Assembly: GCA_029239875.1 (NCBI GenBank)
Contig: JARBUD010000006.1
Coordinates: 1-64,000 of the forward strand
DNA from: Xanthobacteraceae bacterium
Lineage (GTDB): Bacteria > Pseudomonadota > Alphaproteobacteria > Rhizobiales > Xanthobacteraceae
DNA length: 64,000 nucleotides
Direction: 5' to 3'
Shown here: one piece after another, positions 1 through 8,403 of the stretch
Position numbering within the stretch: position 1 is the stretch's first letter
Layout: each line of letters opens with the position of its first letter
The notes under the pieces: model-generated
What the model saw: the letters and a program-made list of their open reading frames with translations, nothing else
What the model was told of the DNA's origin: nothing
Databases searched by the model: none
Program-made: the position numbers and the translations under genes

Positions 1-1
1 C

Positions 2-460
2 CTCACCAACGAGATCATCGCGTTGGTGGTGGAGAAGTTCGTCCTGCAGCTGGAGGCCCAGCTCGCCGACCGCAACGTCACCATCGAGCTCACCGACGAG
101 GCGAGCGCGTGGCTGGTGGAGCGCGGCTACGATCAGCAGATGGGCGCGCGGCCGATGGGCCGGGTGATCCAGGAGCACATCAAGAAGCCGCTGGCCGACG
201 AGGTGCTGTTCGGCAAGCTGCGCAATGGCGGGCATGTCCGGGTCGTCGTGAAGACCGAAGAGGATGGCGAGACCACGCTCGGCTTCGAGTTCCCGGAAGG
301 GCCGATCACGCCCAAGCCGGAGAAGATCGAGCCGGCCAAGGCCAAGCGCGCCCCGCGCCGCAAGCCGGCAGCGCCGAAGGCCAAGAAGGCCGCCGGTACC
401 GCCAGCCGTGCCCGGCCGACCGGCTCGCGCGTGCCGAAGGTGCCGCTGGTCAAGGCCTGA
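2..460 (+). CDS. clpA: ATP-dependent Clp protease ATP-binding subunit ClpA, 3' part
   Basis: This is the last 152 residues of a gene that begins before the window. ClpA is the AAA+ unfoldase that feeds substrates, including N-degron proteins delivered by ClpS, to the ClpP protease in the cytoplasm. The visible part is the small C-terminal subdomain of the second AAA+ module, recognised from VEKFVLQLEAQLADR and the sensor-2 segment GYDQQMGARPMGRVIQ. After about residue 100 the chain becomes a Lys/Ala/Pro-rich tail, which is variable between relatives. A rho-independent-type hairpin follows 25 bp after the stop. The family call is firm; nothing can be said about the promoter or the partner gene clpS. 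Confidence 0.9.
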   Translation, partial: LTNEIIALVVEKFVLQLEAQLADRNVTIELTDEASAWLVERGYDQQMGARPMGRVIQEHIKKPLADEVLFGKLRNGGHVRVVVKTEEDGETTLGFEFPEGPITPKPEKIEPAKAKRAPRRKPAAPKAKKAAGTASRARPTGSRVPKVPLVKA

Positions 461-485
461 CGCGCCTTCGCCTGTGAAGATTGCA

Positions 486-519
486 CCGCCCGCGGGGAGA
501 CCTGCGGGCGGTTTGCTTT
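486..519 (+). terminator. Probable intrinsic terminator of clpA
   Basis: An 8-bp GC stem (CCGCCCGC at 486-493 with GCGGGCGG at 504-511) is followed by TTTGCTTT. It lies just after the clpA stop, as expected for a rho-independent terminator. The T-run is interrupted, so termination may be incomplete. Confidence 0.65.
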
Positions 520-616
520 GTGAGGCTCCCACCGTTCAGGCGGTATGTCTCATGGCAGCCATGCGCGCGCTAACTTAGGTTCGGCTTGACCGAATGCCCG
601 GTAATGCCGATGAACG

Positions 617-1381
617 ATGGGCATCGAGTCCATCATTATGCATGCAATCCCCGATCCGCCCGTGCCCGTCCCGGTCCGCCCGGCGCAGTGCTTTGCGCGC
701 GGTCTCCTTGGGGCGCTCTCCGTGCCGGGCTTCGTGCTGGTGGCGACCTTCGTCGGCTTCGGCGGATTGCTTCATGACCTCAGTTTCCCGCTCGGCGCCG
801 GACTACTGTCGACGTTGCTGGTCTGGGCGCTGCCGGCGCAGGTGATCCTGATCGGCGGGCTCGCCGCCGGCGCCCCGCTGCCGGCGCTGGCAGTGGCGGT
901 CTGCCTGTCGGGCGTGCGGCTGATGCCGATGGTGGTGTCCCTCATGCCGCTGATGCGTGGCCCGCGCCCGCGCCTTTCCACCGAGCTCCTGTGCGCCCAT
1001 TTCGTCGCCGTGACGCTATGGGTCGAAGGCTTCCGCCTGCTGCCGAAAGTGGCACCGGAGGGGCGCCCGGCCTATGCCTGCGGGCTGGGGAGCGGGCTGA
1101 TCGCGCTGAGCATGGCCGGCACGGCGATCGGCTTCTATCTCACCCATACGCTGCCGGGGCCGTTCGCCATCGCCCTGCTGCTGCTGACCCCGATCTCCTT
1201 CACCATCCTCCTGGTGCGTAACGCCCGCGAGCCGGTGGACTGGCTCGCCATCGTGCTCGGCGCGGGGATGTCGCCTCTGGCGGTGAACGCGCCGGGCGGG
1301 CTGGACCTGTTCTGGGCCGGCGTGGGAGGGGGCACGCTCGCCTTCCTCATCGCCCGCTATATGCCGAGGCGGCGGACATGA
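617..1381 (+). CDS. azlC: AzlC-family branched-chain amino-acid exporter, large subunit
   Basis: The 254-residue polytopic inner-membrane protein matches the AzlC family, which together with AzlD exports branched-chain amino acids and analogues. Typical features are the LLVWALPAQVILIGG segment about a quarter of the way in, a conserved Leu/Met-rich stretch (RLMPMVVSLMPLMRG), and several hydrophobic helices to the end. It overlaps the AzlD gene by 4 bp (ATGA), so the pair is translationally coupled. The start is uncertain: ATG at 617 or ATG at 638 would both fit, and neither has a strong Shine-Dalgarno sequence. Substrate assignment rests on family knowledge only. Confidence 0.85.
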   Translation: MGIESIIMHAIPDPPVPVPVRPAQCFARGLLGALSVPGFVLVATFVGFGGLLHDLSFPLGAGLLSTLLVWALPAQVILIGGLAAGAPLPALAVAVCLSGVRLMPMVVSLMPLMRGPRPRLSTELLCAHFVAVTLWVEGFRLLPKVAPEGRPAYACGLGSGLIALSMAGTAIGFYLTHTLPGPFAIALLLLTPISFTILLVRNAREPVDWLAIVLGAGMSPLAVNAPGGLDLFWAGVGGGTLAFLIARYMPRRRT

Positions 1382-1725
1382 ACTTTTATTCCACCGAGCT
1401 CGGCGCCATGCTGGTCGTAGTCCTCGTCGGCTTCCTGCCGAACGAGCTCTGGCGCCTGCTGGGCGTGCTGTTCGGCCGGCGCATCGACGAGAACAGCGTC
1501 TGGATGCAGTGGGTGAAGGCGGTCGCCGCTGCGCTGCTCGCCGCCGTCGTCGCCCGGCTCCTGCTGGTGCCGAGCGGTGCGCTGGTGGGGTTGCCGCTCT
1601 GGCTGCGCATCGGCGCGGTGGCGAGCGGCATTGCCGGCTTCCTCCTCCTGCGCCGCTCAGTTCTCGCCGGTGTGCTCACCGCCGAGGCGGTGCTGGTGCT
1701 CGGCGGCTGGTGGCTCGGCGTCTGA
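1378..1725 (+). CDS. azlD: AzlD-domain small subunit of the branched-chain amino-acid exporter
   Basis: This 115-residue protein has the size and the hydrophobic helix pattern of AzlD proteins, including the conserved early segment VGFLPNELWRLLGV. AzlD is the obligate small partner of AzlC in the inner membrane. Its ATG overlaps the TGA of azlC, giving a two-gene operon. The next gene converges on it with only 2 bp between stop codons. Function is inferred from family and pairing. Confidence 0.85.
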   Translation: MNFYSTELGAMLVVVLVGFLPNELWRLLGVLFGRRIDENSVWMQWVKAVAAALLAAVVARLLLVPSGALVGLPLWLRIGAVASGIAGFLLLRRSVLAGVLTAEAVLVLGGWWLGV

Positions 1726-1727
1726 GA

Positions 1728-2150
1728 TCAGCCCTCCAGCGCCGCCTTCAGCTTGGCTGCGTTCTCGGCCAGCACCTCGGGGGCTTCCATCTTCGACTGC
1801 GGCGGCAGCAGCTCGACGCCCTCGAAGCGCGGGATGACATGGACGTGCAGGTGGAACACCACTTGGCCGCCGGCCGTCTCGTTGAACTGGTGGACGCTGA
1901 TGCCGTCGGCGTCGAACGCCTTCACCTGCGCCCTGGCGATGCGCTGGGCAATCTGCGCCACATAAGCGAGGTCGTCGGGGGCGACGTCGAGCAGGTTTCG
2001 CGCGGCGGCCTTTGGGATGACCAGCGCGTGGCCGGTTGAGCGCGGCATGATATCGAGGAAGGCGAGCGCCCGGTCGTCCTCATAGACGCGGTGGGCGGGC
2101 AGCTCGCCGCGCAGGATCTTCGCGAAGATGTTGCCGGGATCGTAGGCCAT
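1728..2150 (-). CDS. HIT-family (histidine triad) nucleotide hydrolase/transferase
   Basis: The 140-residue protein carries the histidine triad HLHVHVIPR near the C-terminal third and the N-terminal nucleotide-binding pattern of HinT-like proteins (IFAKILRGELPAHRVYEDD). Members hydrolyse phosphoramidates such as AMP-lysine or act on dinucleotides; the natural substrate is usually unknown. I chose ATG at 2150 because it is preceded by GGAGAGA at good spacing and begins with the conserved MAYDPGNIFAKI. A longer frame upstream adds only unconserved Arg/Gly-rich residues. It lies 54 bp downstream of the COG3146 gene on the same strand. Confidence 0.9.
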   Translation of the reverse strand: MAYDPGNIFAKILRGELPAHRVYEDDRALAFLDIMPRSTGHALVIPKAAARNLLDVAPDDLAYVAQIAQRIARAQVKAFDADGISVHQFNETAGGQVVFHLHVHVIPRFEGVELLPPQSKMEAPEVLAENAAKLKAALEG

Positions 2151-2204
2151 GTGTCTCTCCCTCTCGCCTGTCGCTCGACCTGATCGCAAGCCGGATGGCG
2201 CCGG

Positions 2205-3503
2205 TCAAGGCTCGTCGCGTGCCTCGGCCCGGGCGTGGCGGAAAGGGGCGTGCTCGGCCAGCTCCTCGCTCGCCTCGGTGATGTAGGTCCGCTCGCGTTC
2301 GAGATAATGCGCCACTGCGGCGCGGAACTGCGGATCGGCGATGTAGTGCGCCGAGCGGGTAGTGACCGGCATGTAGCCGCGTGCCAGCTTGTGCTCGCCC
2401 TGCGCGCCAGCCTCGACGGTGGCGAGCTTGTGGGCGATCGCGAAGTCGATGGCCTGGTGGTAGCAGACCTCGAAATGCAGGAAGGGGTGGTGCTCGACCG
2501 CGCCCCAGTGGCGACCATAGAGCGTGTCACCGCCGATGAAGTTGATGGCGCCGGCGATCCAGCGGCCGGCGCGCTTCGCCATCACCAGCAGCACCTTGTC
2601 CGCCATGCGCTCGCCGATGAGCGAATAGAACTCGCGCGTCAGGTAGGGTCGTCCCCATTTGCGCGAGCCGGTCTCCATGTAGAAATCGAAGAAGGCGTCC
2701 CAGACGTCCTCGGTGAGATCCTTGCCGGTGAGCCGGTGGATGGAGATGCCGTCCTCCAGGGCTTCGCGCCGCTCGCGCTTGATCTGCTTGCGCTTGCGCG
2801 AGGCGAGTTCGCCGAGGAAGGCGTCGAAGTCGCCATATCCGCGATTGTGCCAGTGGAACTGCTGGTCGGTGCGGGGGAGGAAGCCTTCTTTTTCCAGCAC
2901 AGCGGCGTCGGCCTCCTCCAGGAAGGTGGCGTGGACGGAGGAGACCTTGCGCATGCCGGCCAGTGTCACCAAGCCCTCCGCCAGCGCGGTGCGGGCGATG
3001 CCTGACAGCGGTCCCGGCGCGGCGAGCAGGCGTGGGCCTGTCGCCGGCGTGAAGGGCACGGAGATCTGGAGCTTGGGGTAATAGCGCCCGCCAGCGCGCT
3101 CATAGGCCTCGACCCAACCCCCGTCGAAGACATATTCGCCCTTGGAGTGGGATTTGAGGTAGGCCGGGCAGGCGCCGATCACCGTGCTGTCCGGCGCCTC
3201 CAGCACAAGGTGCTGCGGCAGCCAGCCGGTGGCCGGCACGGCCGAGCCGGATTCTTCCAGTGCGGCGAGGAATTCATGGCTGACGAAGGGATTGTAGGGG
3301 CGCCGCTCGGCCGTGGCGGCAGTCAGTTGAGGTGGCAGGTGAGCATCTTCTAGTCCTGCGTCATCTCCCCTATTTTTCAAGGTACTGCAGATAGATTCTG
3401 AAGTATCACGCGAGAGTGGAGGGTTGGCGCAGGCGTTCCAGGCATCGGGCGAAAGCGCTGTGATGTCGCTCTCGACGCGGAGGCTGAACGTGTCGTCAGA
3501 CAT
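2205..3503 (-). CDS. COG3146/DUF482 GNAT-fold acyltransferase-like protein
   Basis: The 432-residue protein belongs to the DUF482/COG3146 family, a double GNAT-fold group often named peptidoglycan biosynthesis protein because of similarity to FemAB aminoacyl transferases. Recognisable family blocks are NPFVSHEFLAALEESG, AYLKSHSKGEYVFDGGW, SRKRKQIKRERREA and FEVCYHQAIDFAIAHKLA. The biochemical role is not established for the family. Between DAWNACA (about residue 22) and PYNPFVSHEF there is a roughly 40-residue low-complexity insertion. The ATG at 3503 (MSDDTFSLRV) is preferred; a longer frame would run into the gene upstream. It probably belongs to one leftward transcript with the GDPD and RidA genes. 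Confidence 0.8.
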   Translation of the reverse strand: MSDDTFSLRVESDITALSPDAWNACANPPLSRDTSESICSTLKNRGDDAGLEDAHLPPQLTAATAERRPYNPFVSHEFLAALEESGSAVPATGWLPQHLVLEAPDSTVIGACPAYLKSHSKGEYVFDGGWVEAYERAGGRYYPKLQISVPFTPATGPRLLAAPGPLSGIARTALAEGLVTLAGMRKVSSVHATFLEEADAAVLEKEGFLPRTDQQFHWHNRGYGDFDAFLGELASRKRKQIKRERREALEDGISIHRLTGKDLTEDVWDAFFDFYMETGSRKWGRPYLTREFYSLIGERMADKVLLVMAKRAGRWIAGAINFIGGDTLYGRHWGAVEHHPFLHFEVCYHQAIDFAIAHKLATVEAGAQGEHKLARGYMPVTTRSAHYIADPQFRAAVAHYLERERTYITEASEELAEHAPFRHARAEARDEP

Positions 3504-3622
3504 GAGGCGATGAAGGCTTTCGGCGCGAGGAAGAGTTTGGCGCAAGGCGTGCCGCCACTTTGCGCGTCTTGCCCTGGTGATGGAAGTCCGTTCACGACAA
3601 CGGGAACGGGCTTCGGCCGCCC

Positions 3623-4390
3623 CTAGGGCAGCAAACCCTCGAAGATCATCTGATCTGCGTGGCGGGCGGCGACGGCGCGGTCCTCGGGCGTGCGCACGGT
3701 CCAGGTCAGCACCGGCAGACGGAAAGCGCGGCGAGCGAGGGAGACCGGGGTCGAGGGCAGCTCTTTTACGTAGTGGGCGATGAAGTCCGGCCTTGTGCGG
3801 GGAAAGTGCAGCAGGTTCCCATAGGCGAACTTGGTCGATGCCGACAGCATGTCCCATTCCGGGTCGTCGTAGCGATGTTCCATGGTGATGCCGCGCGGGA
3901 TGTGCGGGGCGAGCCGGTGCACCGCGGCCACGAGATCGGGATCGAAGGACATCAGCGCCGCCGGCCCGTCATAGGAGGCGAGCACCTCGACCGCGCGGGC
4001 GGCGACCGCCGTGTCGCCGTCGAATTGGCTTTTCAGCTCGATGACCAGCGGCACCCCGCCGCCGACGCGCGCCAGCAGTTCGGCGAGCGTCATCATCCGG
4101 TCGGCGGTGCCGCGCAGCGGGGTGGCCTTGAGCTGCGCGGCGGTGAGCACGCCGGCGGGGCCGGAGCCGGTCGTCAGCCGCTCCAGCGTGTCGTCGTGAA
4201 AGACCAATGCCTCGCCGTCGGACGACAGCTGGATGTCGACCTCGATGGCGTAGCCGCGGGCCATGGCCGCGTCGACCGCCGAGGGCGTGTTCTCGATGAT
4301 CCCACGCGAGACGTCATGCAGCGCGCGGTGCGCCACCGGTCGGGCGGTAAGCCAGGCCGGGGCGGCGGAAGCGTCGGACGACGGGGACAT
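3623..4390 (-). CDS. Glycerophosphodiester phosphodiesterase
   Basis: The 255-residue cytoplasmic-type GDPD enzyme would hydrolyse glycerophosphodiesters to sn-glycerol-3-phosphate and an alcohol in phospholipid turnover. The TIM-barrel signatures are present: VAHRALHDVSRGIIENT at about residue 18 with the catalytic His-Arg and Glu-Asn, EVDIQLSSDGEALVFHDDTL with the metal-binding Glu/Asp and second catalytic His, and VIELKSQ further on. No signal peptide is seen. It starts 7 bp after the RidA gene stop, so the two are almost certainly cotranscribed. Confidence 0.9.
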   Translation of the reverse strand: MSPSSDASAAPAWLTARPVAHRALHDVSRGIIENTPSAVDAAMARGYAIEVDIQLSSDGEALVFHDDTLERLTTGSGPAGVLTAAQLKATPLRGTADRMMTLAELLARVGGGVPLVIELKSQFDGDTAVAARAVEVLASYDGPAALMSFDPDLVAAVHRLAPHIPRGITMEHRYDDPEWDMLSASTKFAYGNLLHFPRTRPDFIAHYVKELPSTPVSLARRAFRLPVLTWTVRTPEDRAVAARHADQMIFEGLLP

Positions 4391-4397
4391 CGGAGCT

Positions 4398-4859
4398 TCA
4401 GGCGAACTCGATCACGGCGTCGATCTCGACGCTGACATTGAAGGGCAGGGCCGAGACGCCGACGGCCGAACGGGCGTGGCGGCCGGCATCGCCGAACGCC
4501 TCGGCGAAGAGTTCGGAGGCGCCGTTGATTACCTTGGGCTGATCGGTGAAATCCGGTGCTGAATTGACGAAGCCGACGAGCTTCACGATCCGCTTCACCC
4601 GGTCGAGATCGCCCAGCGCCGCCTTGATCTGGGCGATCAGGTTGATGGCGCACTGGCGTGCCGCCGCGCGGCCGGCTTCGACGTCGGCCTCGGTCTGGAG
4701 CTTGCCGGCGAGGAACTTGCCGTCGGCGGCGGAAATCTGGCCGGAAATCCACAGCTGGTTGCCGCTGACGACGAAGGGCACATAGTTCGCCACCGGCGCC
4801 GCCGCGGCGGGGATGGTGATGCCGAGGGCCGCGAGCTTGGCCTCAACCGTTCCGGACAT
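4398..4859 (-). CDS. RidA-family (YjgF/YER057c/UK114) protein
   Basis: The 153-residue protein has the RidA fold pattern: LWISGQISAADGKFLAGKL near residue 37, the ARQCAINLIAQIKAALGDLDRV helix, and the C-terminal ARSAVGVSALPFNVSVEIDAV with the conserved Arg that binds the carboxylate of enamine/imine intermediates. RidA proteins deaminate reactive 2-aminoacrylate and related imines. It is longer than E. coli RidA (128 residues), as in the COG0251 subgroup common in alphaproteobacteria that starts with an alpha-helical MSGTVEAKLAALGI segment. It is the first gene of the leftward RidA-GDPD run, and eipB diverges from it. Confidence 0.88.
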   Translation of the reverse strand: MSGTVEAKLAALGITIPAAAAPVANYVPFVVSGNQLWISGQISAADGKFLAGKLQTEADVEAGRAAARQCAINLIAQIKAALGDLDRVKRIVKLVGFVNSAPDFTDQPKVINGASELFAEAFGDAGRHARSAVGVSALPFNVSVEIDAVIEFA

Positions 4860-5009
4860 GGAGATCTCCTGCTATCGTGGTGGGCATGCATATTGGGCGT
4901 GCGTCGGCGGGGGGGCCGACCCGCAATTGCCATTTTCAATGGGTGATGTTTGGCGGATCGGTCCGCCGTTCGCAAGCCGCGTGTGGAGCCTCCGAGGAGC
5001 CGTTTGCCT

Positions 5010-5828
5010 ATGCCTTTCGCTCGTTCCTTTCTCGCCGCCGTCACGATCGCGCTGCTCGGCGGCTCTGCCCTGCCGGCCGCGGCGATCCAGCTGACGCCGC
5101 ACCGCGCCACCTATGCCGTCTCGCTCGACGCCTCCAAGCCCGGCAATCGGGTCAACGGCGCCGAGGGACAGATCACCTATGAGCTGCGCGGCAACCCCTG
5201 CGCCGGCTATTCCGTACAACTGCGCCAGAGCACCGACCTCGCCACCGAAGGCGGGCGGCTCAACAGCGCGGTGACCACCGCGACCTGGGAGGACGGCGAC
5301 GGCAACGCCTACCGCTTCCGCGTCACCAATGCGCTGAACGGCGAGGCGCCGGACGAGGCCGACGGCGTCGCCGAGCGCAAGGACGGCAAGCTAGTGGTGC
5401 AGGCGACCAAGCCCGAGGCGGGCACGGTGCAGCTTGGCCAGGGCGTGCTGCTGCCGACGCAGCACGTGCTCAAGCTGATCGCCAGCGCCGAGCAGGGCGA
5501 ATCCGTGCTCGAGGCGCCGGTGTTCGACGGCTCGCCGGATGCGCGCAAGGTCTATGACACGCTCTCCATCATCGGCAAGGGCGTGAGCGACGCGAAGGGG
5601 CTGGAGGAGGCGGCGACCACCGGCGACCTCGCCGGACGCATGCGCTTCCCGGTGACGATCAGCTATTATGAGCGCAATGGCGACAGCCAGACGCCGGACT
5701 ACATCATCAGCTTCGACATGTTCGACAACGGGGTGAGCCGCAACCTCAAGCTCGACTATGGCGAGTTCGCGCTGCGCGGCACGCTCACCGCCTACGAGGC
5801 GCTGCCGAAGGAGGAGTGCGCGAAGTAG
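5010..5828 (+). CDS. eipB: EipB/DUF1849-family periplasmic envelope-integrity protein
   Basis: The 272-residue protein matches DUF1849, whose studied member is Brucella EipB, a periplasmic beta-spiral protein needed for envelope integrity. A signal peptide ends near [11 protein letters not shown]. The next segments ([53 protein letters not shown] and [21 protein letters not shown]) are typical. Two cysteines, NPCAG and the near-terminal EECAK, correspond to the conserved disulphide pair of the family. ATG at 5010 is chosen because a signal peptide starts there and GAGGAG lies upstream. Its 3' end overlaps the converging dinB gene by 44 bp. Confidence 0.85.
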   Translation: MPFARSFLAAVTIALLGGSALPAAAIQLTPHRATYAVSLDASKPGNRVNGAEGQITYELRGNPCAGYSVQLRQSTDLATEGGRLNSAVTTATWEDGDGNAYRFRVTNALNGEAPDEADGVAERKDGKLVVQATKPEAGTVQLGQGVLLPTQHVLKLIASAEQGESVLEAPVFDGSPDARKVYDTLSIIGKGVSDAKGLEEAATTGDLAGRMRFPVTISYYERNGDSQTPDYIISFDMFDNGVSRNLKLDYGEFALRGTLTAYEALPKEECAK

Positions 5829-7158
5829 CGTTCTCCGCCGGCGGCAGGTCCTGTGCCTCCGGCACATTGCGGTGCGGCTGTTCAGGTCCGCGCCTGCGTG
5901 GCGCGTCGAGGGCGATGCCGCGGTCGATGATCTCCTTGCCGAAGCGGGCGCGTAAGGTATCGGTGGCCAGTTCCGCCAGGCCGCGCTTGGTCGCCTGAGC
6001 GTCGACGAGGTCGGCGGGGTCGGCCAGCGTCGGGTCCGCCAGCTCGGAGACGCCGACGCCGATGAGCCGGAAGCGGCGCCCGTCCGTCTCCTTCGCCAGA
6101 AGCTCCCGTGCATGCTCGAAGATGCGGTGGGCGAGCCGCGTCGGGTCCTCCAGTGAGCGGGCGCGCGTGATCAGCTTGAAATCAGCCGTCTTCAGTTTCA
6201 GCGTGACCGTGCGGCCGGCATGGCCGCCGGCCTTCAGCCGGTCGGAGAGTTTTCGCGTCAGCCGGTAGAGCTCCTGCTCCAGCGCGCGGAAATCGCTGAT
6301 GTCGACGTCGAAAGTGGTCTCGGTGGAGACGCTCTTGGTCTCGCGCTCGGGATTCACGGCGCGCGAGTCGATGCCGCGGGCGAGGCGCCAGAGCCGCAGC
6401 CCCTCATTGCCGAAACGCCGGGCCAGCGTCGCTTCGTCCGCCGCCTGCAGGTCGGCAATGAAGCGGAAGCCCTCGCGGGCGAGGCGCTCCTGCGTCGCCT
6501 TGCCGACGCCCCAGATGGTCGCGACGCTGCGCTGGCCGAGGAACTCGACCGCCTCCGCCGCGCCGATCACCGCGAAGCCGCGCGGCTTGTCGAGCTCGGA
6601 GGCGATCTTGGCGAGGAACTTATTCGGCGCCAGCCCGATGGAGATGGTCACGCCGATCTCGCTTTCGATCGAGCGGGCGAGGCGGGCCAGCGCCCGGGCC
6701 GCGCTCTCGCCGTGCAGGCGCTCGGTGCCGGCGAGGTCGAGGAAGGCTTCGTCGATGGAGAGTGGTTCGACGAGGGGCGTCAGCGCCAGCATGCGCTCGC
6801 GGATCTGTCGGCCGACCGCGATGTATTTCGCCATGTTCGGCTTCACCACCACCGCATCGGGGCAGAGCGCCAGCGCCTTGAACATCGGCATGGCCGAGCG
6901 CACGCCGTTGATGCGGGCGAGGTAGCAGGCGGTCGACACCACGCCGCGCTTGCCGCCGCCGACGATCACCGGCACGTCGCGCAGTTTCGGATCGTCGCGC
7001 TTCTCCACCGCGGCGTAGAAGGCGTCGCAGTCGATATGGGCGATGTGGAGCTGGTCGAGCTCGGCGTGGCGGGCGAGGCGCGGACTGCCGCAGTGCCGGC
7101 AGCGCGGCGCGTCGTCCGCCTCGCGCAGGCAGTCGCGGCAGAAGCCCGGCAGCGCCAT
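5785..7158 (-). CDS. dinB: DNA polymerase IV (Y-family translesion polymerase)
   Basis: The 457-residue protein is a Y-family polymerase that copies past lesions with low fidelity. The palm motifs [17 protein letters not shown] (about residue 41) and [15 protein letters not shown] supply the catalytic carboxylates; [18 protein letters not shown] and the little-finger region follow. The first 30 residues form a four-Cys zinc-ribbon-like element (CRDC and CRHC), a feature seen in many rhizobial DinB proteins. The last 40 residues are Pro/Arg-rich and probably disordered. No LexA-type GTTC-N7-GTTC box was seen upstream. It may be cotranscribed with the DUF3572 gene 24 bp upstream. Confidence 0.93.
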   Translation of the reverse strand: MALPGFCRDCLREADDAPRCRHCGSPRLARHAELDQLHIAHIDCDAFYAAVEKRDDPKLRDVPVIVGGGKRGVVSTACYLARINGVRSAMPMFKALALCPDAVVVKPNMAKYIAVGRQIRERMLALTPLVEPLSIDEAFLDLAGTERLHGESAARALARLARSIESEIGVTISIGLAPNKFLAKIASELDKPRGFAVIGAAEAVEFLGQRSVATIWGVGKATQERLAREGFRFIADLQAADEATLARRFGNEGLRLWRLARGIDSRAVNPERETKSVSTETTFDVDISDFRALEQELYRLTRKLSDRLKAGGHAGRTVTLKLKTADFKLITRARSLEDPTRLAHRIFEHARELLAKETDGRRFRLIGVGVSELADPTLADPADLVDAQATKRGLAELATDTLRARFGKEIIDRGIALDAPRRRGPEQPHRNVPEAQDLPPAENATSRTPPSAAPRRR

Positions 7159-7182
7159 GGCGCGTCCCTCGGTTTCCCAGCC

Positions 7183-7479
7183 TTACTCTTCGCCCATGTC
7201 GGCGTGGGCCAGTATCTCGCGCGCGGCGACCACGTGGCCGGGCTCGATCTCCGCCTCCTCGGCATAGGCGACGAGCAGGTCCTGCCGGTTGATCATGTAG
7301 TCGAGCAGCGCCACATGGAAGGCGGTCGAGCCGATGGCCCCGCGCAAATCGGCGGGCGAGAGGCCGCTTTCCGCCAGGAAGGGCCCGATGCGCTCGGGAT
7401 CGACGGCGAGATAGGAGAGGGCGCCGAGGCTAACCTCGCGCGCGGCCTGCTGAGTCGAGAGGGGTTTGGAGCTTCTCAT
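7183..7479 (-). CDS. DUF3572 family protein
   Basis: This 98-residue all-helical soluble protein matches DUF3572, a small alphaproteobacterial family of unknown function that typically sits divergent from divK. Recognisable parts are LGALSYLAVDPERIGPFLAESGL and the acidic C-terminus. There is no signal peptide or membrane helix. It precedes dinB on the same strand and diverges from divK across a 127-bp gap that must hold both promoters. Confidence 0.85.
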   Translation of the reverse strand: MRSSKPLSTQQAAREVSLGALSYLAVDPERIGPFLAESGLSPADLRGAIGSTAFHVALLDYMINRQDLLVAYAEEAEIEPGHVVAAREILAHADMGEE

Positions 7480-7606
7480 TTCCGGTTCCGTAAGGAATGC
7501 ATGCTTAAAGCTAAACTGATCGACGGGCGGATGCGCGCATGATTCCGTCCGGCATGATCCGTTGTCGCCGAATCCCGTCGGCGTCGAGCCGAGGATCCAT
7601 CACGAA

Positions 7607-7978
7607 ATGTCCAAGACCGTCCTGATCGTTGAGGACAACGAGCTCAACATGAAGCTCTTCAACGATCTGCTCGAAGCGCATGGCTATAGCACGGTCGGCA
7701 CGCGCAACGGCGTGGAGGCGATGGACCTGGCGCGCCGGCACCGGCCTGACCTGATCCTCATGGACATCCAACTGCCCGAGGTCTCCGGCCTCGACGTGAC
7801 GCGCGCGCTGAAGGCCGACCCGGAGTTGAAGGCGATTCCCGTCATCGCCGTCACTGCCTTCGCCATGAAGGGCGACGAGGAGCGCATCCGCGAGGGCGGC
7901 TGCGAGGCCTATCTGTCGAAGCCGATCTCGGTGTCGAAGTTCCTCGAGACGGTGCGCCAGTTCCTGCCTGCGTCCTGA
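7607..7978 (+). CDS. divK: Single-domain response regulator DivK (polar cell-cycle regulator)
   Basis: The 123-residue protein is a stand-alone receiver domain. It has the acidic pocket VEDN (residues 8-11), the phospho-acceptor Asp53 in [13 protein letters not shown], the Thr in [14 protein letters not shown], and the conserved Lys in YLSKPISV. In alphaproteobacteria DivK controls DivL-CckA-CtrA signalling and cell asymmetry. ATG at 7607 gives the standard N-terminus [17 protein letters not shown]; an upstream TTG frame adds unconserved residues. In many relatives pleD follows directly, but here a non-coding stretch leads to rpmG. The DUF3572 neighbour supports the DivK call over other CheY-like proteins. 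Confidence 0.92.
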   Translation: MSKTVLIVEDNELNMKLFNDLLEAHGYSTVGTRNGVEAMDLARRHRPDLILMDIQLPEVSGLDVTRALKADPELKAIPVIAVTAFAMKGDEERIREGGCEAYLSKPISVSKFLETVRQFLPAS

Positions 7979-8117
7979 AGGCCACGCCGGCGGCGATTCG
8001 CGCTCCGGGCCTCCGTACCCCGTTGCTTTCGCTTAGGGTTGGAGTAGCTTCCTCCACCTGTCCGCTTGCCCTGCGGAATGCTCGGGTCCGCCGCATCTCC
8101 TGGGCCCGCAGGTCTGG

Positions 8118-8164
8118 TCGGCGGGCGATGGCTCGGAAGGCCTCTTCGTTCCATCGCCCGCCGA
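8118..8164. repeat. 14-bp perfect inverted repeat downstream of divK
   Basis: TCGGCGGGCGATGG at 8118-8131 is exactly complementary to CCATCGCCCGCCGA at 8151-8164, separated by 19 nt. There is no T-run after it, so it is not a classical intrinsic terminator on the plus strand, although it could stall transcription or protect the divK mRNA end. The surrounding 7979-8403 gap holds no coding sequence, only this element, a family A repeat and the rpmG terminator. Confidence 0.7.
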
Positions 8165-8197
8165 TTCCAGTTCGGCGCTCTGTTTCCCTGACGACCG

Positions 8198-8303
8198 TCA
8201 TCCCGAGGTGCCCGGCGTTTCGCCGGGCGTCGAAGGATGTTCGGCCTGGCGCGCTTAAGCGACTATTCTTCGAGGCCGCCTATGGCGGCACCTCAGGATG
8301 AGG
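8198..8303. repeat. Family A intergenic palindromic repeat, copy 1
   Basis: This ~106-bp element begins TCATCCCGAGGTG and ends CACCTCAGGATGAGG, so the ends are near-complementary. Inside are two smaller hairpins (GCCCGGCGTTTCGCCGGGC and GCCGCCTATGGCGGC) and CTTCGAGG motifs. Three more copies occur at 10021, 32680 and 52967. It lies between divK and rpmG. Confidence 0.8.
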
Positions 8304-8345
8304 GTCCATCGAGGGGCGGGAACGCAGGAGAGAAGCTGCAGCCAA

Positions 8346-8371
8346 CAAAAAAGGCGCCTCGCGGCGCCTTT
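8346..8371 (-). terminator. Intrinsic terminator of rpmG
   Basis: Read on the minus strand, an 8-bp stem AAGGCGCC with loop GCGA and arm GGCGCCTT runs into a T-tract (complement of the A-run at 8347-8352). It lies 33-58 bp past the rpmG stop, a textbook rho-independent terminator. Confidence 0.85.
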
Positions 8372-8403
8372 CGCGTCCGGGCATATGCCCGTATGGCGTC
8401 AGA

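Noticed and set aside
2205-3857. Longer start for the COG3146 gene at 3857
   Set aside because: The extra 118 residues are Arg/Pro-rich, lie inside the glycerophosphodiesterase gene and lack family similarity; ATG 3503 is adequate.
7505-7519. CtrA-like site TTAA-N7-CTGA upstream of divK
   Set aside because: Only one half-site matches TTAA; the other is CTGA, so it is too weak to call although position would suit cell-cycle control.
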